A DNA stretch of 64,000 nucleotides from Trochalopteron elliotii. Lineage: Eukaryota; Chordata; Aves; Passeriformes; Leiothrichidae. Location of the stretch: contig JANPWX010000640.1 in NCBI GenBank assembly GCA_024734555.1, positions 62,001-126,000 on the forward strand, given 5' to 3'. Positions 1-11,341 of the stretch are shown here, one piece after another. Made by a program: the position numbers and the translations under genes. Within the stretch, counting starts at the first letter, position 1. Every line of letters starts with the position of its first letter. A model generated the notes under the pieces. The model did not search any database, was not told the origin of the DNA, and worked only from the letters and a program-made list of their open reading frames with translations.

Positions 1-368
1 TAATGCACAGTCTCACAGAAATGTCCGTTCTATAGCACTTTGCTGCAACGGGAAGTTTGTCTGTAGTTGTCAGTGCTGAATGCCCCTGAGCTGTCCTGAC
101 CTGCTGGAATTCCCTGTGTTGATGGATCAAATTTCAGGCTCTTCTCCTCTTTTGTCATGTAGAAAAGCTCTCACCAAACTGATAGTCTAGGCACTGGTCT
201 TTAGTACCTCTAAATATTTAATTTGTTGTTGATTCTGCCTTTTTTTTCTGCTTTATCCCCGTTGACTCTGTAAGTAAAAGCTGGCAAGATTTGGCTCAGT
301 TATTCTGTAATTGCAAGGCTTTAAATGTCTTTTCCTTTGAATTTTACTGAGACAAAACAAACACTCTT

Positions 369-376
369 TGACGTCA
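369..376. promoter_or_regulatory. Full palindromic CRE (TGACGTCA)
   Basis: An exact TGACGTCA keeps its central CpG in a CpG-poor intron. CREB/ATF factors bind this octamer. An X-box-like site lies about 190 bp downstream. A role as a VAT1L intronic enhancer is inference only. Confidence 0.35.
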
Positions 377-559
377 GCAGGAGCTTGTAGGAATAAGGAA
401 GGAGAGAAGGCAGCCCAGTTCTGCAGTCAGAGCTCTCCATCCAGAAGATGTATCACTTAATAGGTATCTTCAGCAGCCAAGGGAGGACTTTCAGTTTGCC
501 TGTAGCATCAGTTTTTATTCCTTTGACATTCTTCTCATCTTGGGTCTGGTTTTAGTCTT

Positions 560-573
560 GCTGCCATGGCAAC
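560..573. promoter_or_regulatory. RFX X-box-like palindrome
   Basis: GCTGCCATGGCAAC has one mismatch to the X-box consensus GTNRCC-N2-RGYAAC, in the left half-site; the right half-site GGCAAC is exact. RFX factors bind such imperfect inverted repeats. Function here is untested. Confidence 0.35.
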
Positions 574-2524
574 ATACAGAGAGGCTAAAAGGTACTCCAG
601 AGAAAAGGTCTCTCCTTGCTGACAGGCAGCAGAAGGGAACAGAGGCCATTGCTGCTGTTTGCAACTGCAGATAGCAGTGGAGGGATGAAAGGGATATTAA
701 AAGGATTTTCTGTTTGCATGTCTGCAGGCAAAACCATTGGTGCAAAAGTTCAGAGTGACAGGGCATAAACAGTGGTGTTGGATAAAATAATTTTTGCTTT
801 CAGATGGCTTCTAGCAGGACAGGACACAATATGATGTGACATGACATGGAAACAGACTTCATGATCCAAGTTTTTCCTGTAGGGAAAATACACTAATCAG
901 CTCAAAATCACTGCTAGTGGTACTAAATTTTTACATTTTGATTATATGCATGTTTTCTCCGTGCCCATGTAGGCGTTTATGAAAATTGGGCCCTGCATAC
1001 CCAGAGTTTCATGTGTCTTCTTACATATGCTCAGTGCTCAATTTTTGCATCTTAAGAGCTGGCTGCATCCACCACAGGCAGGAATAGAGCCTATTCAAAA
1101 TCCTGTAAATATTATGCTGCTCTTCCATCTGTCATGCAAGCTGCTGCACACCCTCAGCCTCCAGGAGAACAGAGAGTCTGGGAAGTCTCTTCAGAATTAA
1201 TGGTGTAGGTGAGAAGGAGAACCCAGGCTGGTTGCAGATGTGAGTTTGCCAGCTCCCATATACCCAGCTCCCACACAAACAGGTAATTGAAGGATTTTGT
1301 CACAGCAGAAAAGGCAAATTAACACTAGAAGCACTTTTCTGCTGGCTATTTTGCTACACAGTGCAAGGGAAATATTCCTATCATGAATGCAGAACATTCC
1401 CAGGGAAATGTGCTGTGCTGAATACATGTTATTCCATTGCTCTCAAGGGAAATAATCCCTTACAGCAAAGGATGGTTCTGTCCAAATAACTGTGTTTGGT
1501 AGGATAATTGTCACTAATCACATAGGAAAACAGTTTTTTCTACAAAAGCTTGTACAGAAGGCAGCCTGAGACAGGGAAGTATTGCAAACTCCCTTTAAAA
1601 GAATAAAAACAAAAAAGCTGTGAAAAAACCCAGCATGTTTCCCACTGAAATATCACCTCACAACACCATATTGTATAAACACGAGAGAGAGATTTCAAGA
1701 TTATCACGGAGAAAGTACTCCAGCAAAACAACAGGACTGAATTTTGACAGATGTCTCTTTTGAGAGTAGAGGAGCAGTTGTTAGCAGAGGAGCCAGTGGC
1801 TGCTGGCCATGTGTGTCCTGGCTGTGCAGGGAGCCACCTCCTGTCCCTTCACGACAATCCACCCCAACAGGGCTGTGTGGCTGCAAGGGGACGTTGACTC
1901 TGCTCAGTGCTGCAGGGAGCACAACACCAGGAATTCCCTCTGAGCTGCCAGCAAGTTCAGGAACTGCTGTCCTTGGTTCCTTGAGCTTCTTCCCTTCCAC
2001 AGACGACGTGTAGACAGACATAATCCAGAAGACAGATGATGTTGTTTTCCTTTATAGCGAGTGCAGTGTTATTTATAAAAGCTATGTATACCAAAAACAT
2101 GAAAGAAAACTCCTCTCCTGGTCTGAGAAGAGCATCTGCAATTAGAATGCAGCTCACAATCCATATTAAAGACAGCATAGCTTTATAATAGAACACAGCA
2201 GTGAGCCTGATGAAAATTATTTTGGTCTATAGCACTAATGAAAGCTATGGTATTAAAGCTTTGCTTATGTAGGATCTCAGCTAGAATCTACTGCAGTATG
2301 CATCTTTTTTCTTCATTACTGTCTAGAAATAATGCTTATATAATTATTCTTGATATTATTGTTTGTAATTCTAATGGAGGTAGCTCTGGGCTCATTGAAA
2401 TAGTGCCAGCTATGAGCAGCAACAGAACACAGTCAGCCCTAGAATGAAAAACGGGCGTGTTTTTAAATCAGATTATTTTTTCATAAATGTGGAGGAGATT
2501 TGGATCATTACCTGTGACACTTGG

Positions 2525-2538
2525 GTTGCCAAAGTAAC
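2525..2538. promoter_or_regulatory. Consensus RFX X-box
   Basis: GTTGCC-AA-AGTAAC satisfies every position of GTNRCC-N2-RGYAAC. A weaker relative follows 53 bp downstream (2578-2591). It lies inside the inferred VAT1L intron in a locally more GC-rich stretch. Confidence 0.4.
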
Positions 2539-2577
2539 CCTGACTAGCCAGCTGATGTTTGCACAGCGCATGGCCCT

Positions 2578-2591
2578 GTCACCATGGAGAC
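2578..2591. promoter_or_regulatory. Weak RFX-like site
   Basis: GTCACC-AT-GGAGAC has an exact left half-site and two mismatches in the right half. It is notable mainly because it repeats the 14-bp X-box geometry 53 bp from the consensus site at 2525. Confidence 0.25.
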
Positions 2592-5500
2592 ACTGTCCCT
2601 GTGATTTTGCAGGCATGATGCAGTTGCAGGCGTCTCAGAGAGGAATTAATTGTTGGTGAGCAATGCTCGTGCAGACAGCTCTGCCCTGGCAGACAGAGCC
2701 TGCAGTCACACATGAGCTAAATTTGTCCTTTTTGTTTTATCTGTACAGAGGGGACCAGGACAGGGGTAACAGGGGAAAGCTTTCTGGGCTGTCGTAAGGA
2801 AAACACTGAGTTCTCCTGATGGAAAGTTCATGCTCAGATTGGGAGGAGTGGTCAAAGAGTGCTGGTCTGTGTAAAACCCAGGCTTGAATGATAATATTCA
2901 TTTATGTAACATATGTTTGAGTGATTGAAGGCTGTGGAACACTCCTGGTACTATCAACTGAGGTTTTTTTCTCCTCCCAGTACCTGCTCTCACTCGTTCA
3001 TGTGTGACCTAGTGATGTCAGGGAAATTACACCAGTAGAGCAGGAACTGAAATTTCTTTATATACAGGATATTCAAAATTCTCCTCCAAGAGTAGCTGTC
3101 ATGCTGTCCATTCTGACCTCTGAAGAACCTCAGAATGAGACTGTGAAGTGGATTTTGGATCTGTTTTGCACAATACCAAACCAATGACCAAACAAACCTT
3201 TCAATAAGAGCTATGGTCATGTTTCTGATGGTTAAACAGGCTAAAGGGTGCTCCCTCCTTTCTCCCCATATTCTTTGGAGAACAGAAGTCAGCCAGCCTC
3301 GAGATAAAGTCATTTTGCTGTGGCAAAATGCTCTGTTCCACCTCTTTTACTCAGTTACCAATGGGCTGGATGAGGACAGAGGGTTAAAAGGTGCTGTTAC
3401 TATTTCTGGTGCTACAGCTGTGATGAGCAGGCTGCAGTAGGATCAGGTGGGGCTTCTGTGACATGACATCCAGCCCTTAAGGAGACACAGTCCAGGCCTC
3501 AGAAACTGTCCAAGAGCCAGTAGGTGCAGGAGAAATGTGTAACTGGGTTTGAGGCATGCAGTGACATTGACATTTGGGGAGCTGCTGTAAAGAATCACTG
3601 GAGCACCAGCTTTGGAGGTGTCTGTGTTGGACACTCTCTTATGTGAAAAAACCCACCAAAAAAATCACATGGGTTTTTAAAAATAATACTGGGCAGAAGT
3701 GCTCACAGGAGGAGGTGTGGGCAGAAGGGGCTTGGGTTGGTGGCCAGATGCAGGGAGTAAATGTTGCCCCTTTTGTCTTTGCTTTTGGTCTGGAGAATCA
3801 GCTGAAGGGTTAAAGAGGGGGGGTGTAGCTGGAAAAGTAGGGCTTTGAGGTGATGTGTGCAGCACAGCTTAAAATTTATGAGGGGATTATTTCATGGCTA
3901 GAGGGGAAAAGTCATGACATGCTGGAAGGCTTGGACATTTTCAGTGTGTAAGCAGAGAATGAAAGGTGATTCTTTGAGATGATGTATAAAAATAAACAGT
4001 AATCTTGAGCCTAAAGGTGTGGAACTAATGAGAGGGAAAATTACAGTTGTAGATCATAACCTGAACTGATGCTCTGCTTCACTGTGCCCATCTGCTGCTG
4101 AGGGATGTTTCCTTCATTTGGGTGCTGATAACCTTTTTGACAGCTCATGATGATACAGTGTTAGAACGACTGGGGAATTTTACAGATTACACCGAGATAA
4201 TTGAATTAATATCACTCCTGGTTTGGATTAAATTTGTGATCTTGGTGTAAGATTCTTTAGCCTTTCATACCATGGCCTGATTTATCAAAAAGGGGAGTGA
4301 AGGATTCCTTTATTGTTAAGTAGAAATCCTTTCAAATACCTCAGGGAAAAAACTATCATCAGAGGGCCCCAACAAAAGACAGGACAAAGTCCTCTGCCAC
4401 CATCCAAAAAAACCTGCCTTAGCTGACAGTGAGGGGGTAAAGAAGTTGTCTGCAAAAATGGAACTGTAATCTGTAGATGGGAATTTGTGCAACAGACTGC
4501 TTCCAACCTCATGCAGCTAAAGAATATCCACTCTTCTCTTCCACCAGTGTCTTTTAATGCCTTTTGTTTTTCCTAAAGTAAATGTAGAACTTCACTAAAA
4601 AAACAAATCAATAAAATTAATCACATTACTGAGCTAAACAGCTTCATGTAGGATGATGAAAACATTGTGTTGTGACATTTCCACTAGGAAGCTTTTCCAT
4701 GGCATGTTGCCTTCATTGTTTCTCCCTCCTAAACTCCACATTACTGACGTGGGCCTGAAGCCCCCAGTGTGTTACTCTGGCAGAGTGAGTGGTTTCATGA
4801 TCCAGCTTCCCAGTCTCTTATTTTACTCCTGAGACTGGTTCCTTGTAAGAGCCAAATACAGAAATGGATCATTATTTTTAAAATAATACCCGAAGGCTTG
4901 AAAATAGCATCCATTTCATAGGTAGGCTGCATTTCTCTTTCACACTGAGAAATGGTGCACCAGATAATTAGTAATACATTTTCCATTTAAATTTCCTTGT
5001 ATTTATAAAGCAGTAGACTGCTCTTGCTATGTTCTAACAGCAAAATGAAGTTCCAGAGCCAACTGAATGTCAGCAAGAATTTATGAATCCGTCAGTAGAG
5101 ATTACTGTTGGCTCTTGATTTTGAATGCAAGCAGCCAACAAAGTAGTCTGGTAGTAAAATGGGTAAGTAAGTGGGGGCTTGACTATAGCAACACAAAGTT
5201 GGAGCATAATTGTTTGTTTCAGGCATGTATTATTTATAGAGGATCAGACTTGCACCCGGGAAAGTGTCTCTATTCAGGAACTTTCCAAGGGAAAAGGAAC
5301 CAGGACAGCAGAGGTAGAGACCTGAAATGAAAGACTTAAGATGAAAAGCCAGACAAGAAATCTGTCCCAGTTCCTGATTCCACCTGGGGAAAGCATAGTG
5401 CTAAAAACAAACAAGAAAAATCCAAGGAGAACATAGGGGAAAAAGGAGAATTAAGGCAGGTGTACAATATATATTTCAGGGAAAAAAAGAATCCTTTAAT

Positions 5501-8342
5501 TGATTTTAAATTTACTGTTTTTACACCCTGCCATCAAAAGCTGTGGAAAAGCAGTGTAATCAGAAGCTGGCTACAAATATCCAGATACAATGCCAGCATG
5601 TTATATTAGTTGTTCTGTTTGGAACACACCTTGGTTTTCATTGTTTTGGTATTGCAGATACTGTTTGAGTAAAAATTGTGTAGTGCCTGCTATTTTTAAT
5701 TTCAATATAAAAATCCCTTTTGTCTGGTCTGAGTGGTTATAACATGCCTAATTTGGAGCTTTTTAAACCTATATTTCTCAAAGAGAAATGTATTGCAAAT
5801 TAGTCAGGAGCACTGACAAGAGACTTCATTAAACTTCTCTAAGTTATTTGTGGATATATTGTGATTCCTGAAAGCTGGTTTCTTACTTGCAGTAGTAGTG
5901 TTTCACTATCTGCTATTGTTAGCACTTTAGTATGTAGAAGGAAGAAACTGAAATAATAATTACTCTCTTTTTTCTATGCAAGCTTGTATTTTACTTTAAA
6001 GGAAAATTGCTGTCAGCTCACTAAAGACAGAATAACTACTATAAAATCATACCATGTTCCCAGTTCATACACAGGTGCTGTGTTCAGTAGTGGAAAATAG
6101 TTTATGACAGTTAGAGGATTCACTTTTGTTTTTAATTAAATAAAAACTTTGCAACTCATTAACTAAAGAGAAATTGAAATATGGGTTTTCTTAAGAGATC
6201 AATCCAGTGTATCATTGCTGCCAGTGGTCCACTAATGTGTAATAGTTCTGAATCCCTTGAAGAGCTTTGATAGAAATTGTGTCAGTCTGGAGGCTCCCAA
6301 GGCTAAAATCTGTAGTTTGGCATTAGTTCAGACACAGGCCCTCTCAGGGCTGAGCCATACTGAAAGCAAACACAAGACAACAGAGTTTTGTCCTTTATTC
6401 CAGTGGAAACACTTTTTATCAGTGAACAGCACTGTTTCCAACCCAAGAGCCCTCTGATGATGATACTGCACAAGAATCATTTCAATTAACTCATCCACAT
6501 AAACAAAAGTAAAATCCATTTACTTGGCTTTGAGCTGACAAATGCAAATAGCAACCAATATGGACTAATTGGTGAAAAGGGATTTAGGGATAGAATGCTG
6601 TAAGAAGATGGAAACCCCTGTGATTCTTCCTGCTGGAAGGGATATTTATTTTGAATCAAACTTCAGCCACTTCAGGGAACCTCCAGTAAATTCCAGAATT
6701 TCCACATGCCTCCCTGTACAACCAATTAAGCCTGGGTCTGGTTTTAGCCAAGTACAGAGGGAGGCCCTGTCTTTATTAGGAATATGCAAACCCTGAGGCA
6801 CCAACTCACAGAAGCTCTTCCCTCTGTGAAAGGCACAGAAAAAACTAAAATTCCCATATAGTCTGTGCAGAACAATTTAACCATACTTGTACAGCAAAGA
6901 AGGTTTTTAATCCTCTGTGTCCCCTATAGGAGAAGAGGGAAGGGTTTTTAATAGGCACCTTGGGAAACAAGTAGTTGCAGTCTTGGTTGAACAAGTGGAC
7001 TGTTAGCAGCCATAAACATAAAATTACTCATTTCTAAAATAGCTCATGGTCTCTTAACTCAGACATCGTGTGCTGAATGGCATTGCACCAGGACAGAACT
7101 GGACTGACTGGGTAGGTAAGTTACAAATAACACTAAAAGGCACAGATGTTGTATCAGCTCTTCAAATCTTTTCAATGTTTTTATATATTTTAATAGCTCC
7201 ATCTGGATTCCATAGCCACTATTATTGTTGTAAGTTTTATTGTTCCCTCTGCCTGCTGTTTGCATTTGCAAGTTACTTACAAGTGTCTTGGAAACAACTC
7301 CTGAACCTTTCTCCAGGGGCTTAAATTTTATATTGTGTATGTGAAAAAAGCAGGGAAAACACATTTTCTCAAATTTGCCTTGCTAAATATGATATGGTAC
7401 AAATTAAAATAAATGTTGCATGCCCTGCTTTCCACATGATGTTCTGGTTATAAATTTCAGTGGACAGGCAGTGTGTTTGCTGATTTCTCCAATTCTGTTA
7501 TTTACGCTGTGCTGTAACCTCCTAAAAGCTTGATTTGGGTAATAACAGACATAAAAAATTATATATACTGCTGCTGCTTCTCCAGCATCATGATTGGATA
7601 TTCTTAAAGGAATATTATCCAGAGTGCAGAACTAGTCTGACAGGATAGTTGAGTGTTGTTTATGCTCCAAGGTAGCTTCATAAAAGGTATTGTGATTTTG
7701 TGGACTGCACTTAGAGGTCAGCCTGCTATCCAGTGGGATTCCTGAGACTGTGTTTTCTGAGGTGAACTTACAATAATGCCCTAAATTAGAAAGTCATTGC
7801 CTTTGCAGGGCAATTTCTCTTTTGTTCTAATGGAATTTTTCCTAAGTCTGGTATTTAATAATTGAGGGAACACCTATGTAAAATTCAGGGAGTAACACTG
7901 AGTTCACTGCAGTCAGCTTCCCAAGTAAGGCCGACAGATGGGAAAGACATTTTGTGCTGTGCCCAGCATCCATTAAATTTAATTGGAAGTTGAATGCTGC
8001 ATAATCTTTAAAAATCACATACCTCCTTCTGTATTAGACATTCAAGGAATATATTGGGAGCCTAGACCCCAGTTCAGGCTTTTAAATGTACTGTGGGACC
8101 CATCAGGTCCCAACTCAGCATTTTCTTTCAAAGGTATATGCCAGTATTATTAAAATATTCAATAGCAATATGTCACAGGTGCTAAATCCTCTTACCATAA
8201 AACTCATTTTTGTCTCAACCTACCCTGTTATGCTGGCAAAGAGCAGTGTGATGGGGATATGGAACAGCCTGTATGGGCACATTTTCATTTCCTGAAGTTT
8301 CCCACTGTGAAAGTGAGGAAACTCTTGACATCTTCCAATTTT

Positions 8343-8530
8343 TAGTGATTTATAGAACCATAGATTGGAAGAGACCTTAAAGCTCATCTCATTCCAACCC
8401 AGTCATGGACAGGGACACTTCCAGTGTCCCAGGCTGCTCCAAGCCTCAATGTCCAACCTGGCCTTGGACACTTCCAGGGATCCAGGGGCAGCCACAGCTT
8501 CTCTGGGCACCCTGTGCCAGTGACTCAGCA
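8343..8530 (-). repeat. CR1 LINE 3' fragment (reverse orientation)
   Basis: The stretch reads like the reverse complement of an avian CR1 3' end. It starts with 'agaaccatagattggaag', then 'gaccttaaagctcat', 'ttccaaccc' and 'ggacacttccag', and ends with 'gccacagcttctctgggca'. It is truncated, as CR1 copies usually are, and has no ORF. I recognise the family from its general consensus, not from a search. Confidence 0.8.
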
Positions 8531-9305
8531 GTGGTCTGTATGCTGCACATTAAACATTCAGTGCAACACACTCACACATAAATTCAATTTATCAGCAATG
8601 AGCTCTCCTGAGTTGTGAAACTTCATACATCAAAATAAGCTTCTCTCCAGTGCACTTGTAAGAAGAGGTTCTTGTGCCTTTCTCACGTGCACTAATTGCA
8701 GCCAGCTGTTAAACAGATGGTCTTGGTGATACCAGTAGGACATCAGTTATTTAACTTTATTTTTAAAAAACAGTGGAAAAACAGTGAGAAAAAGAAGGAA
8801 ATAAATGTTTGCTTAGGCAGCAAGACACACAATGTTGCATTAATCCCAGCCATAGCCTGGGCATGGCATTTTCTCTGTGGTAACCCATAAGAAATTGAAA
8901 AATATCATAGGTCAATTAGAAATATTTCAGTGAAAGTAGAATGTCTTGATAAATATTCTGCAAAGATGAAATGCAGTGAACAACCTTTTAGGATTACCCT
9001 CCTGAGCCTGTCTTTCTCCCTGCACCTCAGCTATCCATCACTTTGCTTCTGCATTAACCTTATGGATGTGTTATGCTATTCATAGAATGTCCTCAGGACT
9101 CCCATCCCATTTTGGCAAACACAATGCAAAAGCCAGGCCCTAAAAATTCACTAAAAAATGTTTAACTCTTGGTCTTTCCTCAAGCAGCTTTTGGAGTGAC
9201 CTTGCACATAGCATGCCTTAAACATTTTGCTGGTTTTGGAAGGGAGGGGACTCGGGGTTCTCCTAGGGTGTGACTGAAAATTACCAAAAGTGATCTTTCT
9301 TTCAG

Positions 9306-9389
9306 GTGAAGGAGGCCATGCAGAGAATCCATGACCGAGGAAATATAGGAAAACTCATCCTGGATGTGGAGAAAGCCCCCACTCCCCTG
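9306..9389 (+). CDS. VAT1L: VAT1L penultimate coding exon
   Basis: This 84-nt phase-0 exon sits between a strong acceptor (ctttctttcag) and a consensus donor (gtgagt). It encodes VKEAMQRIHDRG...VEKAPTPL, the conserved end of the zinc-type alcohol dehydrogenase/quinone oxidoreductase (MDR) fold in VAT1-like proteins, where the motif GKLILDVE forms the last strand. VAT1L resembles VAT1, a membrane-associated NADPH-binding oxidoreductase-like protein; its reaction is not established. The next exon continues in frame after a 1.85 kb intron. Identification rests on this segment together with the diagnostic C-terminus at 11243-11341. Confidence 0.93.
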
Positions 9390-11242
9390 GTGAGTGCAAA
9401 GCACTACAGACATGATGTACAGCCAGGCATGACAGAGCCTGGCAGTGACTTCTGCACACATGTCCCTTGTAATGCTTTGTTGACACTGATTTCTTCTAAA
9501 TCCATAGCACCCAAATACCACCAGTAACCATAATTTCTGTATTTAACCCAAGTGAAATGTACTTCCTGAAGTGCCAGCAGTTACTTCTCTATACTGAATG
9601 ATTATCTGCTTCTCCAAAAATGTGCCAGCAAGTGTTGGACTGGGGTAAAACTGCCACGTGTCTTTCTGCCCTTGTGATGGAAAACAAACAGACTTTTCTC
9701 AAACTAAAAAATTCCTATATTAGTAAGTGGATTGATCAGGAAAAGCCCAGTCAATATTGCTTCAGCATGCAAATATAAAAGTGCTTTCTGATTCCCATAC
9801 TAAAGTTATACTTTTGGCAGGAATTTAGTTTACTGGCTTTTGTCATACATGAAGTATAACATGTAAATATTTCTAGAAATATCCTGAAGGAAGATAGTAG
9901 TGATAGAGCTCTGGTCCACTAGATTTCAAGCACTTAGCACTTACATAAACCTTTCAGAGAGCAGTGGTAAATGAAAGCCAGGCTCGCTCCTGAGCATTCA
10001 CTGATGGTGTAGGAAAGAGCAGTAAAGAAGGTAATGCAAACCTGACTTTAAATCAATACTGATGTATGGAGTTTGCTTCCAGACCTGAGAAACCTCCTGT
10101 TTGAAAATAAAATAACTTGGACTTAGAGTTAAGCTCTTACTCACTCTAAAACTGCCCCCAAGTCTCATACAAACTCTCTGCAAGGAAAAGGAAGGCTTTG
10201 AGGACCTCACATGTGGAACAACACACTTTCATGAAAGGGTGTTAACTCAAAAATATGGGTAATATTCAGAGCAATGGGTTTTTTGCATTAAAATCAGGTT
10301 GTGTTTGAGATTTTTATTTCCAGGGGAGGATAATAATCAAACAGGGAAGGAACATCATTGCATTTCTCTTTAAAAAGTAAATGAGTCCCTTGCTTACTTG
10401 GTTTTGAAGTAGTCATAAGCTAATACAAGAATCTTTTTGGATCCTAAGAGAGGTGATGTGGGTGTATAAGAGAATGCAGTCACACTAATCTGTGCTGTTG
10501 AACACTACCCCCATCCAGTGAACCAGACTCTTGTGCCTCCACAGACCTGTCACACTGACAGGGTGAAGCGCTGGAGGGTCCTGCACCTTTTCACAGCTTG
10601 GAATAAATATTTCCACGTGAAAAAACCCACAGTGTACTCCTTAAATGCTGTTCTGAGCTACAGATTCCTGCAATTGCCTACTGCCTGTGCAGGCATCTTC
10701 AGTAAAATATGAAAATACAGTTTCTTCCCACTGCTGTATGATCTGGGACCTGCATTCTGTTGTGGGTGTATCCTGCCAGCATCTACACTGCTCTACAAAG
10801 TGTCATTGGGTTTTTAATATATAAAAGAAAGGAAATTGCCCCGACTTTTCACACTGTGTCTCAAATGGGGCCATCCATTAGCTTGTTCCTGGAAGAGCAG
10901 ATAGAGGAGTTGTAACCCAGAGGCCCCACATTCTGTAAACTCCTTACACAGCTGTGTTTTCTATCCAAGACCCTTACTATCAGTTTACTACAAGGGCACA
11001 GAGCAGAGTCCTTGTGTGCAGCTGTCCTACACACAGCTTTTTGTTAGGGCATAGAGCTGTGAGCTTTAGGAGAAGTGGTGCAGAGCCAGCAAAGGCTTTG
11101 CACAGACAGAATGTTCATTTTCATGTGGCAGTCCTGCCTCCTTGAGTTTGCAAAGTGGCTTTATCCAGTGAATCAAACTGAAATGAGGAGGAACCAAGGG
11201 GTGGGGAAGGTGCTCTGATGTCCTTGGTGTTTCATGGTGCAG
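9390..11242 (+). other. VAT1L: Last VAT1L intron
   Basis: The intron starts with gtgagt and ends with cag, joining two phase-0 exons. I see no further exon, RNA gene or clear mobile element in it; the short ORFs have no splice or family support. Confidence 0.85.
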
Positions 11243-11341
11243 ATGGCCAACGACAGCACGGAGACCAGCGAGGCTGGGGAGGAGGAAGAGGACCACGAAG
11301 GGGACAATGACAACAAGGAGCGCATGCCCTTCATCCAGTAG
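11243..11341 (+). CDS. VAT1L: VAT1L last coding exon and stop
   Basis: This 99-nt exon encodes 32 residues, MANDSTETSEAGEEEE...KERMPFIQ, ending in TAG at 11339-11341. The acidic, serine/threonine-rich tail and the terminal RMPFIQ are diagnostic of VAT1L and distinguish it from VAT1. The acceptor is 'catggtgcag'. The ATG at its start is an internal methionine, not a start codon, because the exon joins in frame to 9306-9389. The protein is partial here; its N-terminal oxidoreductase domain lies upstream of the window. No disruption is visible. Confidence 0.95.
   Translation: MANDSTETSEAGEEEEDHEGDNDNKERMPFIQ

Larger units (their letters stand above)
1..9305 (+). other. VAT1L: VAT1L intron (inferred)
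   Basis: No exon could be supported here, and the next downstream exon (9306) is internal to VAT1L, so this stretch is read as part of the preceding intron. The residues expected just before that exon (an ...LWALEE-like end) were not found in any + frame, so the upstream exon lies outside the window. The stretch is AT-rich and CpG-poor. It holds a full CRE, three RFX X-box-like sites and one CR1 fragment, listed separately. Short ORFs here have no splice context or recognisable family. Confidence 0.7.

Noticed and set aside
1704..2021. 105-codon minus-strand ORF and its + strand partner
   Set aside because: Overlapping ORFs on both strands in the VAT1L intron, with no splice sites or recognisable domains.
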